A stretch of 64,000 nt of DNA from Leptospira paudalimensis. GTDB taxonomy: Bacteria > Spirochaetota > Leptospiria > Leptospirales > Leptospiraceae. The stretch covers positions 3,420,676 through 3,484,675 of the forward strand of contig NZ_JAMQPR010000001.1 in assembly GCF_026151345.1 (NCBI RefSeq), read 5' to 3'. Position 1 is the first letter of the stretch, and each line of letters begins with the position of its first letter. This document shows positions 54,542 to 63,041 of this stretch, piece by piece. The notes beneath the pieces are model-generated. The model saw only the letters and a list, made by a program, of their open reading frames with translations. It made no database searches and had not been told where the DNA came from. The translations under genes and the position numbers were made by a program.

Positions 54542-56506
54542 ATGTTGCGTTCGTTCGTATTTGTCCTCATAACTAGTTTTTTACCAATCTTAGCAATATC
54601 GTCTTCTGATTTCCCACCAGGATTTGTTTTAAAGAACCCGTATCTATGGCCTGTAAAAGGATATGATTCCATTACAGGTGCATTTGGTGAGTTTCGAACA
54701 GGTCATTTTCATATGGGACAGGATTTTTCCACAGGTGGTAGGATTGGCGTTCCAATACTTGCTGTGGCAAAAGGAAAAGTCACACGTGTACAAAGAAGAT
54801 GGACTAGCATAGGTTATGCGCTATTTCTACAACATGACGATGGAATGACATCTCGTTATGGACACCTTCACAAATTTGCACCGAAGGTTGTAAAACAAAT
54901 CCTAAAATCCAAACAATCAAAACGATTCAAAGATAGAACCGATTTTGATATAGCACTTCCAGAACCTGTTGAAGTAGAAGCTGGAGAAATCATTGCATTT
55001 TCTGGAGATACAGGTGTTGGTCCTCCTCACTTACACTTTGAATTATTCAAAGACAATGTGTATTACAATCCAATGCACTTTGGACTAGGTTACAATTCTG
55101 CAGAACCAATCGTATTTAATACGTTAAGGATCACCCCTCAAACTCCACGAACTTTCATCAATGGAAGAAATGAAACGATAGAAATTCCATTTTACGAAAC
55201 GAGTGGAAACCGGTTTGAATTATCTGAATCCCCAACACTTTTTATCCAAGGGAAAGTAGGGATTCAAATTGCTATCCATCAAAAATCAAATAACAATCGA
55301 CTTGGTATTTTCACCTTAGATATGTTAATTGGTGATAATGTTTTGCAAGGTTTTCAATTATCTAAAATTTTAAAAGAACATACTAGAAAAAATGTTTTAC
55401 TATATGACAGCTCTGTCAGTAAACCTAATGGAAATCCATTTTCCTATTATTTACATACAAGAGATGGAAATGATTTATTAGGAATGCGAAGTAATGGTCG
55501 TGAACAAGGTATCCTCGATAGCGAACAAATGAAAATGGGAGAACCCAAGGAAGTCACAATTCGTGCTACTGGTATGGGTGGACAAATGTCACTCGCTTCC
55601 TTTTATGTTTTGAAAGATCAAGGGGATTACAGCCACATCGTTACCAAAGAATGGAAATACAATGTGTACTATGATCGTTACACAACATTTAAATCCAAAG
55701 ATACAAAAGTAGAGTTGTTTTTTCCAGTGAATGCTGTGTATTCAAAAGCATTTTTTGAAATTGAAGCCCAAGAACAAATCAAAATCAACACACAAGGCCT
55801 TAACCAACTTTCCAGTGTATATAAAATTGGTCCTGACTTTAAAGATTTTAATTTGGGATATGACCTCTATGTAAAGGTTCCGAAAACAAAGGATATCAAC
55901 TCCGCCGATTTATATGAAGTATTATCGGATGGTAATGTAAAAAAAATCAATGGCTCTTCTTTTAGTTCTTGGGGCCAATTTTTTAAAGTGAGACTCAGAA
56001 AAACGGGACTTTTTGTTGTTCTTTCAGACCAAACACCACCAAACATCTATTTGCATGAATTAATGAACAAATCTGTTTATCCAAGGGAAGACTTTGCCTT
56101 GTACTTAAAAGCTGTGGACGTGGGATCTGGAATTATGCCAGATGGATTCGATATTACCGTAGACGGAATCCCGGGAAAGGCAGAATTTTTTCCTAAAGAT
56201 GGAAGACTTGAAATTTTTGAACCAGAGAGTTTATACGAACCTGGCAAACATACTGTCCTTGCAAGTGTGAGAGATTTTGCAGGAAATTGGAGTTCGACTG
56301 TTCGATATGATTACGAAATCCAAACACCTCCGGTTCCAGAAGAGAAGAAAAAACCAATCACTGAACCATTATCTGTAGAAACTTCAAAAGAGAAAAAATC
56401 AACAAAAGAGTCAAAAACAAAACAGTCTTCGCCTAAGGTGCAAAAGGTGGCAAAACCAATCACGATCGCACCAAAGGCAAAAGATAAAAAGTCTACATCC
56501 CGATAG
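54542..56506 (+). CDS. M23-family (LytM) metallopeptidase
   Basis: 654 residues. Signal peptide [20 protein letters not shown]. The peptidase domain (residues 30-185) has [13 protein letters not shown] (Zn His and Asp), [11 protein letters not shown] and the HxH motif [11 protein letters not shown], so the Zn site is complete and the enzyme should cut peptidoglycan cross-links in the periplasm. The long C-terminal part is beta-rich (Ig-like near 545-600, [17 protein letters not shown]) and ends in a Lys/Ser-rich tail ([13 protein letters not shown]). It overlaps the convergent fabG-like gene by 14 bases. Confidence 0.9.
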   Translation: MLRSFVFVLITSFLPILAISSSDFPPGFVLKNPYLWPVKGYDSITGAFGEFRTGHFHMGQDFSTGGRIGVPILAVAKGKVTRVQRRWTSIGYALFLQHDDGMTSRYGHLHKFAPKVVKQILKSKQSKRFKDRTDFDIALPEPVEVEAGEIIAFSGDTGVGPPHLHFELFKDNVYYNPMHFGLGYNSAEPIVFNTLRITPQTPRTFINGRNETIEIPFYETSGNRFELSESPTLFIQGKVGIQIAIHQKSNNNRLGIFTLDMLIGDNVLQGFQLSKILKEHTRKNVLLYDSSVSKPNGNPFSYYLHTRDGNDLLGMRSNGREQGILDSEQMKMGEPKEVTIRATGMGGQMSLASFYVLKDQGDYSHIVTKEWKYNVYYDRYTTFKSKDTKVELFFPVNAVYSKAFFEIEAQEQIKINTQGLNQLSSVYKIGPDFKDFNLGYDLYVKVPKTKDINSADLYEVLSDGNVKKINGSSFSSWGQFFKVRLRKTGLFVVLSDQTPPNIYLHELMNKSVYPREDFALYLKAVDVGSGIMPDGFDITVDGIPGKAEFFPKDGRLEIFEPESLYEPGKHTVLASVRDFAGNWSSTVRYDYEIQTPPVPEEKKKPITEPLSVETSKEKKSTKESKTKQSSPKVQKVAKPITIAPKAKDKKSTSR

Positions 56507-57260
56507 CAGCGCCACCGTCTACGCGGAGGTATGTTCCAGTGATGTATGATGCATCATTACTTAAGAAAAACTTCACAGCAGATGCGATCTCTTCCTGTTT
56601 TCCAGGACGTTTGAGAGGGATCACAGCAGGATCAGTTAACTTTTCTTGTACTTCTTTGGAAAGAGTTCCTGTCATTTCTGTTTGCACATAACCTGGACAT
56701 ACTGCGTTCACAAGAACGTTTCTTCCAGAGAATTCACGAGCAGAAACTTTTGTAAGAGCAATTACACCAGCTTTAGAAGTGGAGTAGTTTGCTTGGCCTG
56801 GTTGGCCAGTGAGTCCAGAAACAGAAGAAATATTGACAATTCTTCCAGAATCAGACTTCAGGATGAGTTTACTTGCTGACTTAGTCATAAGAAAAACACC
56901 TTTACAGTTTACATCCATTACAAAGTCATACTCTTGTTCTGACATACGAATGAGTAGGTTGTCTTTTAATACACCAGCATTGTTTACAAGGAAATCAAGT
57001 TTTCCAAATACTTCTTTTGTTTTGCTGATCGCAGCATCACAATCTTCTGGCTTAGTTACGTTACAAGCAACGCCGATTGCTTTCACACCGAATTTTGCTT
57101 CTACTTCTCTTGCAGCTTCTTCAATTTTTTCCTGATTCAAATCAACAAGCACCAAACTTGCACCATGCGATGCGATTCGGTTTGCGATTGCTCTACCCAA
57201 ACCAATGGGAGAGGCAGCTCCCGTTACCAGTGCTACTTTTCCTTCGAATTCTTTGGACAT
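56493..57260 (-). CDS. 3-oxoacyl-[ACP] reductase-type SDR (FabG-like)
   Basis: 255 residues. [18 protein letters not shown] (Rossmann, slightly changed), [24 protein letters not shown] (Ser), [13 protein letters not shown] (Tyr, Lys), [10 protein letters not shown] and [12 protein letters not shown] are the full FabG pattern. It is an NADPH-dependent reductase of fatty acid synthesis or PHA/acetoacetyl-CoA metabolism; no other fab gene is adjacent, so a specialised role is possible. Confidence 0.9.
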   Translation of the reverse strand: MSKEFEGKVALVTGAASPIGLGRAIANRIASHGASLVLVDLNQEKIEEAAREVEAKFGVKAIGVACNVTKPEDCDAAISKTKEVFGKLDFLVNNAGVLKDNLLIRMSEQEYDFVMDVNCKGVFLMTKSASKLILKSDSGRIVNISSVSGLTGQPGQANYSTSKAGVIALTKVSAREFSGRNVLVNAVCPGYVQTEMTGTLSKEVQEKLTDPAVIPLKRPGKQEEIASAVKFFLSNDASYITGTYLRVDGGAAIGM

Positions 57261-57368
57261 ATGCCCCCCTAGGATTTATTACTAGATTCTAAACATGAAA
57301 CTCGAACATCGTTCGGCAATCGTAAAATTCCCAGTTGAAACGGAAGTTTACACTGAAAGACTGCCCTT

Positions 57369-58673
57369 ATGATCGATCGTTATAGCCATCCTGAAATTTC
57401 CGCCATTTGGGAATTAGAGAACAAATTTAAGATTTGGACAGATATTGAAATTTATGCCTGCGAAGCCCGTGCGAACCGAGGAGAAGTCCCAAAAGAAGAC
57501 CTCGAGACCATCAAACAAAAAGCAAAATTCAATGTTGATGAAATTCTAGAGATTGAATCCAAAGTACACCATGATGTGATCGCATACTTAACCAATTTAA
57601 ACTCTTATATAGGACCAGCGGGCCGTCATGTTCACTTTGGACTTACTTCCAGTGACGTAGGTGACACTGCACTCTGTGTCCAGATGGTGCAAGCGATGGA
57701 CCTTCTCATCCAACGCACTGAAACATTATTAGAGACTACAAAACAAAAAGCAAAAGAGTACAAAGACCTTCCTTGTATCGGACGTTCCCATGGAATTCAT
57801 GCAGAACCAATGACACTTGGTCTTAAGTTTGCTCTCTTTTATGCAGAGATGACTCGTAACTTAGAACGAATGAAAGATGCACGCGAACAAGTTGCAGTTG
57901 GTAAACTTTCAGGAGCTGTTGGAACTTACTCCAATATTGATTTAGAAATTGAAGAATATGTATTAAATAAACTCGGACTCAAAGTAGATCCGATTGCCAC
58001 CCAAGTGATCTCGAGAGACCGACATGCATTTTATATGTCTGTCCTTGGTGTGGTCGCTGCGAGTTTGGATCGTATGGCAACAGAGATACGTCTCTTACAA
58101 AAAACAGAAGGCCGAGAAGTGGAAGAACCATTTGCAAAGGGACAAAAAGGATCCTCCGCAATGCCTCACAAACGAAACCCTGTGGTTTGCGAAAGAATAT
58201 CGGGAATCTCTCGTGTCATTCGTTCGAACGTTAACGTTGGATTACAAAACGTAGGACTTTGGCATGAAAGGGACATTTCTCATTCTTCTGCAGAACGCAT
58301 TGTCCTTCCTGACTCTACCATCGCACTCGATTACATTTTAGAAAAAATGAATTTTGTCCTAAAAGGGCTCCATGTGTATCCGGATGCCACAGAACGTACG
58401 TTAAATGTCACGAGAGGTCTCATTTTTTCTCAAAAAGTCTTGTTATGGCTCATTGAAAAAGGTGGGATTACTCGCGAAGATGCCTACTTAATCGTTCAAG
58501 AAAATGCAATGGCAGTATGGGCTGACCAATCCAAAAATCTGCGAGACCTTTTGAAACAAGACCCAAGATGTTCCAAGATTCTGAAAGAGTCTGACTTGGA
58601 TGAGATTTTCCAAATCAAACCTTATTTAGAACGTATCCCACTCATCTTCAAAAGATTGGGAATTACAGACTAA
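57369..58673 (+). CDS. purB: adenylosuccinate lyase
   Basis: 434 residues. Cleaves SAICAR and adenylosuccinate in purine synthesis. MIDRYSHPEISAIWELENKF start, HFGLTSSDVGDTA, GRSHGIHAEPMTLG (His) and the fumarase/ASL signature GSSAMPHKRNPV (active Ser loop) are standard. Its start is 108 bases from the divergent fabG-like gene; nothing recognisable besides A/T-rich promoter-like DNA lies between. Confidence 0.96.
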   Translation: MIDRYSHPEISAIWELENKFKIWTDIEIYACEARANRGEVPKEDLETIKQKAKFNVDEILEIESKVHHDVIAYLTNLNSYIGPAGRHVHFGLTSSDVGDTALCVQMVQAMDLLIQRTETLLETTKQKAKEYKDLPCIGRSHGIHAEPMTLGLKFALFYAEMTRNLERMKDAREQVAVGKLSGAVGTYSNIDLEIEEYVLNKLGLKVDPIATQVISRDRHAFYMSVLGVVAASLDRMATEIRLLQKTEGREVEEPFAKGQKGSSAMPHKRNPVVCERISGISRVIRSNVNVGLQNVGLWHERDISHSSAERIVLPDSTIALDYILEKMNFVLKGLHVYPDATERTLNVTRGLIFSQKVLLWLIEKGGITREDAYLIVQENAMAVWADQSKNLRDLLKQDPRCSKILKESDLDEIFQIKPYLERIPLIFKRLGITD

Positions 58674-58679
58674 GTACGC

Positions 58680-59348
58680 TTACAATTCAACTGCCAACCA
58701 TCCAACCAAGTCTTTTAACATTTCTTGGCTGATGGTATGGCCTTCTGAGTATTCTTTGTACTTGGGATTTTTTCCCAACGATTCTAAACTCTCTTTTGAA
58801 TTCCTTGCAGAGTTAACAGATATAACATAGTCATTGGTTCCATGAGCAATATAAATTTTTTGTCGAATGGCTTCCTCGTTTGGACTTTCTTTCGCACTTG
58901 CATTTAATTTTTGTTTTGTTTCTTCTAAGAGTCTTCCACTGAGGGCAAGGATTCCTTTAAATTGTTTTGGGTGTTCCAATCCAACTGAATAAGACATCAC
59001 AGCGCCTTGGCTAAAACCACCAATCCAAACATTGTTTTCATCAAATTGGAACTGACTCTTTGTATATTCTAAAAATTCCAAAATTTTTTGATGGCTCACT
59101 TCCTGTTGTCCAATATCAATTTTCGGACTTCCACCTTGGAAGGAGATCTCATACCAACCAAAACGATCTCTCCCTAAAACAAGAGGCCCTCTGATTGAAA
59201 TAATGAGTAATGATTCGGGTAAATCATCGGCTAAAGAAAACAAATCTTTTTCATTGCTACCAACTCCATGTAACAACAAAAGAAGTGGAGGATTGGTTGT
59301 GGTAACTTTAGGATTTCGAACTAAATACTCGAGTGGAGGATTCATCAT
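58680..59348 (-). CDS. phospholipase/carboxylesterase family hydrolase (MhqD-like)
   Basis: 222 residues, alpha/beta fold. LLLLHGVGSNEKDLFSLAD, nucleophile GGFSQGAVMSYSVGLE (Ser near 116), acid in IAHGTNDYVISV and His in SEGHTISQEM complete the triad. Small esterases of this family (MhqD in Bacillus) stand in quinone-resistance operons under MarR repressors. Here it follows the LigB-type dioxygenase by 13 bases. It converges with purB. The natural ester is unknown. Confidence 0.88.
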   Translation of the reverse strand: MMNPPLEYLVRNPKVTTTNPPLLLLLHGVGSNEKDLFSLADDLPESLLIISIRGPLVLGRDRFGWYEISFQGGSPKIDIGQQEVSHQKILEFLEYTKSQFQFDENNVWIGGFSQGAVMSYSVGLEHPKQFKGILALSGRLLEETKQKLNASAKESPNEEAIRQKIYIAHGTNDYVISVNSARNSKESLESLGKNPKYKEYSEGHTISQEMLKDLVGWLAVEL

Positions 59349-59361
59349 TTCAGATCTACCT

Positions 59362-60183
59362 TTAATGTAATTGCGGATTGGAATCCAATCGAACGGAAGT
59401 CATCGTCAATGCTCCAGCCACTGGTTTGTCATTAAAAAAGGAAATTTGGTCCGATGGAAACCGAGTTCCAACAGTATACAATAAAGGAAGGTAGTGTTCT
59501 GTTGTAGGAATTGCCCATTCAAATTCTTTTCCTTTACTACGAATGGAAAATAAAGATTGGGTATCTCCTGATAGAATCCAATCTTTTACTTTTTGGTCGA
59601 CTGAAATTGCCCAATCAAAACCATAAACCTCACTCAACCGATCCCATGCCACCATACGGAGGTTATGTACAATATTACCACTAGCAACGATGAGTACACC
59701 TTGTTCTCTCAGTGGAGAAAGTTCCTTAGCAATTTCGTAATGTTTTTCTGGCGAAAGTTTGTAATCCATACTCAATTGTACGATGGGTACATTTGCCTTG
59801 GGATACATATGTTTTAATACACTCCATGTCCCATGGTCCAAACCCCAATCATAATCTAGTTGGACAGATTGGGATGTAACAAGGGATTGGATTTCCTTTG
59901 CCAAACTTGGATCCCCAGGAGCTGGGTATTGTACTTCAAATAAAGCCTTTGGAAAACCACCAAAGTCATGTATGGTGGGTGGGCGTTCCATCGCTGTCAC
60001 AAAGGTTCCATCCGTGAGCCAGTGTGCAGAAATTACAAGTATCGCCTTTGGCTCCGGAAAGGTTTTCGAAACATTGCGAAGGCCTTCGACAAATTCATTT
60101 TCCTCAATTGCATTCATAGGACTGCCATGCCCCAAAAATAAGGATGGAAAGATCTCACTCTTTTGTATCTTGTCTGTATCCAT
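59362..60183 (-). CDS. LigB-family extradiol dioxygenase (DODA/YgiD-like)
   Basis: About 273 residues. FLGHGSPMNAIEEN, VISAHWLTDG, ERPPTIHDFGGFPKALFEVQ and LDHGTWSVLKHMYP carry the metal-binding His residues of the 4,5-DOPA-extradiol-dioxygenase group, which opens catechol rings. ATG 60183 is chosen over 60204 because GAGGGAG stands 7 bases before it. It is the first gene of a two-gene operon with the esterase. A perfect 28-bp palindrome is in its promoter (60242-60269), resembling the sequence before the MarR gene at 37458. Role in quinone/catechol detoxification is inferred. Confidence 0.88.
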   Translation of the reverse strand: MDTDKIQKSEIFPSLFLGHGSPMNAIEENEFVEGLRNVSKTFPEPKAILVISAHWLTDGTFVTAMERPPTIHDFGGFPKALFEVQYPAPGDPSLAKEIQSLVTSQSVQLDYDWGLDHGTWSVLKHMYPKANVPIVQLSMDYKLSPEKHYEIAKELSPLREQGVLIVASGNIVHNLRMVAWDRLSEVYGFDWAISVDQKVKDWILSGDTQSLFSIRSKGKEFEWAIPTTEHYLPLLYTVGTRFPSDQISFFNDKPVAGALTMTSVRLDSNPQLH

Positions 60184-60241
60184 GAAAATCTCCCTCTGTT
60201 CCATTGAGAAAACTGTTGTTTTGTCTGGAAATCTGAACCTT

Positions 60242-60269
60242 ATAAATAGTTTAATATTAAACTATTTAT
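60242..60269. promoter_or_regulatory. perfect 28-bp palindrome, MarR-type operator
   Basis: The half site ATAAATAGTTTAAT (60242-60255) is exactly mirrored in 60256-60269. It abuts a TTGACA -35 element on the minus strand (60275-60270), so the operator fills the promoter of the dioxygenase/esterase operon. Its core ATAGTTT-ATATTAAA recurs at the MarR gene promoter (37438-37458). Confidence 0.8.
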
Positions 60270-60310
60270 TGTCAATCTATTTTGTTCCATAAAAGTCACT
60301 TTTTTCCATT

Positions 60311-60327
60311 ATCAGAAATTTTCTGAT
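60311..60327. promoter_or_regulatory. 8-bp inverted repeat upstream of the SnoaL-like gene
   Basis: ATCAGAAA and TTTCTGAT flank a single T, 94 bases before the start at 60421. The one-base spacer argues against an RNA hairpin and for an operator, but no protein can be named. Confidence 0.35.
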
Positions 60328-60420
60328 TTTCTTAATTTGAAACTGCTGATTCCATTCTTCGATTGGAGAGTTGTACACTCTGTTCGTATCTCATTTCGTT
60401 AAAAAAAGGATTAAGTCCCA

Positions 60421-60822
60421 ATGTCTCCGAAACAACAAATAGAAATGATATTACAGGAATTATTTTCGAATCCCAAAAGCAAAATGATCCCAGAGGTTTT
60501 TGCCTCCGACTACATCGCACACACTTCTAAAAAGGATTATGTAGGTTTGAAAATTGTAAGCCAATGGATCCAAAACTTAAATCGATTTTTGTCGGACTTA
60601 AAAATTGTAAGGTTAGAATTCATCCATGAAACGAAGGATCTTGTTATTTGGAAACGTACAATCAGAGGGAAAATCAAACCTTCCAAAAACAAAAATCTAC
60701 CAACTGGAAAATTGATCAAATGGGAAGAGATGATCATTTCTAAATTCAAAGGAAATCAAATTGTCGAAGAATGGATTACCAGTGAATTTCTAGGTGCCTT
60801 ACTTCCAAAAGGAAAAACATAA
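60421..60822 (+). CDS. SnoaL/NTF2-like protein (ester cyclase type)
   Basis: 133 residues. The cone-shaped NTF2-like fold is suggested by MIPEVFASDYIAHTSKKDY, IVRLEFIHETKDLVIWKRTI and the final IVEEWITSEFLGALL, as in SnoaL-like polyketide cyclases and many small stress proteins. No conserved catalytic His/Asp pair can be assigned with certainty. It is divergent from the dioxygenase operon and followed by a VOC gene after 82 bases. Confidence 0.75.
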   Translation: MSPKQQIEMILQELFSNPKSKMIPEVFASDYIAHTSKKDYVGLKIVSQWIQNLNRFLSDLKIVRLEFIHETKDLVIWKRTIRGKIKPSKNKNLPTGKLIKWEEMIISKFKGNQIVEEWITSEFLGALLPKGKT

Positions 60823-60904
60823 AAGAAACGTATTCGTATCCAAAAACAAACCAAGCAACGAATCTTGATTCATATTAAAAAAATTACTAATTGAGGAAAC
60901 TAGA

Positions 60905-61414
60905 ATGGCCGCACCAAAAAAGAAGAAACAACTCACAAAAACAAAATCCCCGAAAGTACAAATAAAAGGATCACAAGTAAAATCAAACCCCATCACACCA
61001 TTTTTGATGTTTAATGCAAACTTAGAAGAGGTTACTCAATTTTATACAGGCATCTTCAAACAATCGAAAGTGATCTCGGTAAACCCAATGCAGGCAGAGT
61101 TCATATTAAACGGACAAAAATTTTCAGCTTACAATGGTGGACCTGAATTTAAATTTTCTTGGGGAGTTTCCTTCATGATCCATGTAGAAACTCAAAAAGA
61201 ACTCGATCATTATTGGAATGAACTTTCAAAAGGTGGGAAAGAACTTATGTGTGGATGGGTCGAAGATAAATTTGGTATGCTATGGCAAATCACACCAAAC
61301 ATTTTATTAGAACTAATTTCGCATAAAGATCCAAATAAACGAGAAAAAGCGACTCAGGCGATGTTAAAGATGCAAAAAATTGACATTGCAAAATTAAAAG
61401 AATCAGTGAAATAA
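60905..61414 (+). CDS. VOC-superfamily protein (PhnB / 3-demethylubiquinone methyltransferase-like)
   Basis: 169 residues. After a Lys-rich N-terminus (APKKKKQLTKTKSPKVQIKG) the domain reads ITPFLMFNANLEEVTQFYTG, EFILNGQKFSAYNGGPEF, FSWGVSFMIHVETQKELDHY and CGWVEDKFGMLWQITP, the PhnB-like glyoxalase fold. These proteins are small metal-binding or dioxygenase-like enzymes of unknown substrate; the annotated methyltransferase name is historical. A perfect 15-bp hairpin follows at 61423-61460. Confidence 0.85.
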   Translation: MAAPKKKKQLTKTKSPKVQIKGSQVKSNPITPFLMFNANLEEVTQFYTGIFKQSKVISVNPMQAEFILNGQKFSAYNGGPEFKFSWGVSFMIHVETQKELDHYWNELSKGGKELMCGWVEDKFGMLWQITPNILLELISHKDPNKREKATQAMLKMQKIDIAKLKESVK

Positions 61415-61422
61415 ATGATTCC

Positions 61423-61460
61423 AATTCACTATATAAAATTTAATGTTTATATAGTGAATT
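61423..61460. terminator. 15-bp perfect A/T-rich hairpin between convergent genes
   Basis: AATTCACTATATAAA (61423-61437) and TTTATATAGTGAATT (61446-61460) pair fully around an 8-base loop. It starts 8 bases after the VOC stop and lies 78 bases from the end of the adenosine deaminase gene on the other strand. It could stop transcription both ways, though no long T-run follows. Confidence 0.55.
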
Positions 61461-61538
61461 AGTTTTCGATCGGTGTTTAGAGGGAGATTTCAAAACTTGT
61501 TAGGTCAATTACAATGGTCCACTTCCAAAACCTCGTGA

Positions 61539-62891
61539 TTAAACTGAGATTGTTTGTTTTTCTGAAATTAGATTGTATTTTACTTTAATCTGATTGATTT
61601 TCTCTTCCATCGATTTCCACAAAGTTTCCTTCTCTGGATGGAAAGTACAAAGTACACCTAGTCTCACCAAATCAATGATTTCATCAATGGAGAAATCTAA
61701 AAATCGATATAACTTAAAAAATTCATAAGTTAAATTTACATTAAAAATATCTGGATCATCAGTGTTGATACAAAGCATCAAACCTTGGTCATAATAATAA
61801 CGCACTGGGTGATTCTGTTCTTTTCGCACATACTTTCCAGTAAAGACATTTGATGTAACACAGATTTCGATAGGAATTTTGTTCTCTTTCATGTAACGAA
61901 CAAGTTCAGGATCTTGGATGGCAGATGTTCCATGTCCAATACGTTCCGCCTTACACAAGTTCACGGCATCCCAGATTGCCCAAGGACCATCATCTTCCCC
62001 TGAGTGAGCGACACATCGTAAACCAGACTCACGTGCAATTTTAAACACATCTGCATAATCTTTTGCAGGACCCATGAGTTCAGCACCACCGAGTCCAATT
62101 CCAATCACTTCTTTGTGTTTCAAACCTAACACTCGTTTTAGGTTGTTCATTGCATTTTCTGGTCCAAATGATCTAGAGACGTCAACAAGTAACCGAATGG
62201 AAATTCCATCTTTCACTTCAATTTGACGAATACGATTGACCATCACTTCTACCATTTCATCAAAATCCAAACCGTTTTGGATGAACTTGGAAGGAGCAAA
62301 GAAAGCTTCACAATATACGATGTTATTAGAACGGAGATAATCCGCTAAACTATCAATGAAGTATCCCAAATCGGATGCCTCTTTGACAGATCCTTGGACA
62401 AAAAAGAAAACTTGGATGAAACCATTGAGGTCTTTGAAATTATATTTATCTTCAAATTCTTGGTCTGTGACTTCGATTCCATTTTTTTTGTATAAGAACT
62501 TAAGTGTTTCCTTATTCACACATGCTTCTAAGTGCAAGTGGACTTCCGTCTTTGGAATCTCTCGGATGAAATTGATGACATCTTGTTCGTTTGGATGAGA
62601 TACAGAAAGATCACCAGCTAGGAGCGATTTCCTTTCTTTTAGAAGTGTTGTTTGTTCCGGACCATCTATCCCTTCTTTTGGCAGAAGCCAAAGTGGTGGG
62701 TGTAGGACTGGCAATTCCATGAGAGACACTCTTTCGTTTAAGAGAGTGTTAATTTGTTTATCAAAAGTAAGTTGGATGGTTGGCGAATACGGCCTGTCAG
62801 CTGGTAATCGACTTTTAAGGCGGTTTAATTCCGCAATATCACGGTCAATGACAGCAATGCGGCTAAGGATTTCAGAAAAAGGAACTTCCAT
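61539..62891 (-). CDS. adenosine deaminase-family protein with N-terminal extension
   Basis: 450 residues. The deaminase domain (from about 115) has PKTEVHLHLEACVNKETLKF (metal His pair; Gly of the usual HLxG is Ala), GIGLGGAEL, CVAHSGEDDGPW (His, Glu), ERIGHGTSAI, VTSNVFTG and CINTDDPDIF (Asp pair). It should deaminate adenosine or a related aminopurine. The first 115 residues (ILSRIAVIDRDIAELNRLKS; LPVLHPPLWLLPKEGIDGPE) are an extra, partly coiled region absent from classic Add proteins. Purine salvage role likely. Confidence 0.88.
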   Translation of the reverse strand: MEVPFSEILSRIAVIDRDIAELNRLKSRLPADRPYSPTIQLTFDKQINTLLNERVSLMELPVLHPPLWLLPKEGIDGPEQTTLLKERKSLLAGDLSVSHPNEQDVINFIREIPKTEVHLHLEACVNKETLKFLYKKNGIEVTDQEFEDKYNFKDLNGFIQVFFFVQGSVKEASDLGYFIDSLADYLRSNNIVYCEAFFAPSKFIQNGLDFDEMVEVMVNRIRQIEVKDGISIRLLVDVSRSFGPENAMNNLKRVLGLKHKEVIGIGLGGAELMGPAKDYADVFKIARESGLRCVAHSGEDDGPWAIWDAVNLCKAERIGHGTSAIQDPELVRYMKENKIPIEICVTSNVFTGKYVRKEQNHPVRYYYDQGLMLCINTDDPDIFNVNLTYEFFKLYRFLDFSIDEIIDLVRLGVLCTFHPEKETLWKSMEEKINQIKVKYNLISEKQTISV

Positions 62892-63041
62892 GTTCCAGGA
62901 AAGAATGCCGAATTTGATGAGTGCCTACAAGTAGATTTTTAAACCTTGGGTGAAAATCCCTATTTAGGTTTGAAAAATCCCGTCGATAGGAAGTTTGGGA
63001 GCGGAAAAGACTGGAAATTTTTTCCGAATTATGTCGTATAA

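Noticed and set aside
62941..62971. GGTGAAAATCC with flanking AAACCT/AGGTTT, resembling part of a cobalamin riboswitch
   Set aside because: The rest of the riboswitch (GCCACTG and the B12 box) is absent from the following 70 bases and the next gene is an amino-sugar aminotransferase; a chance hairpin is more likely.
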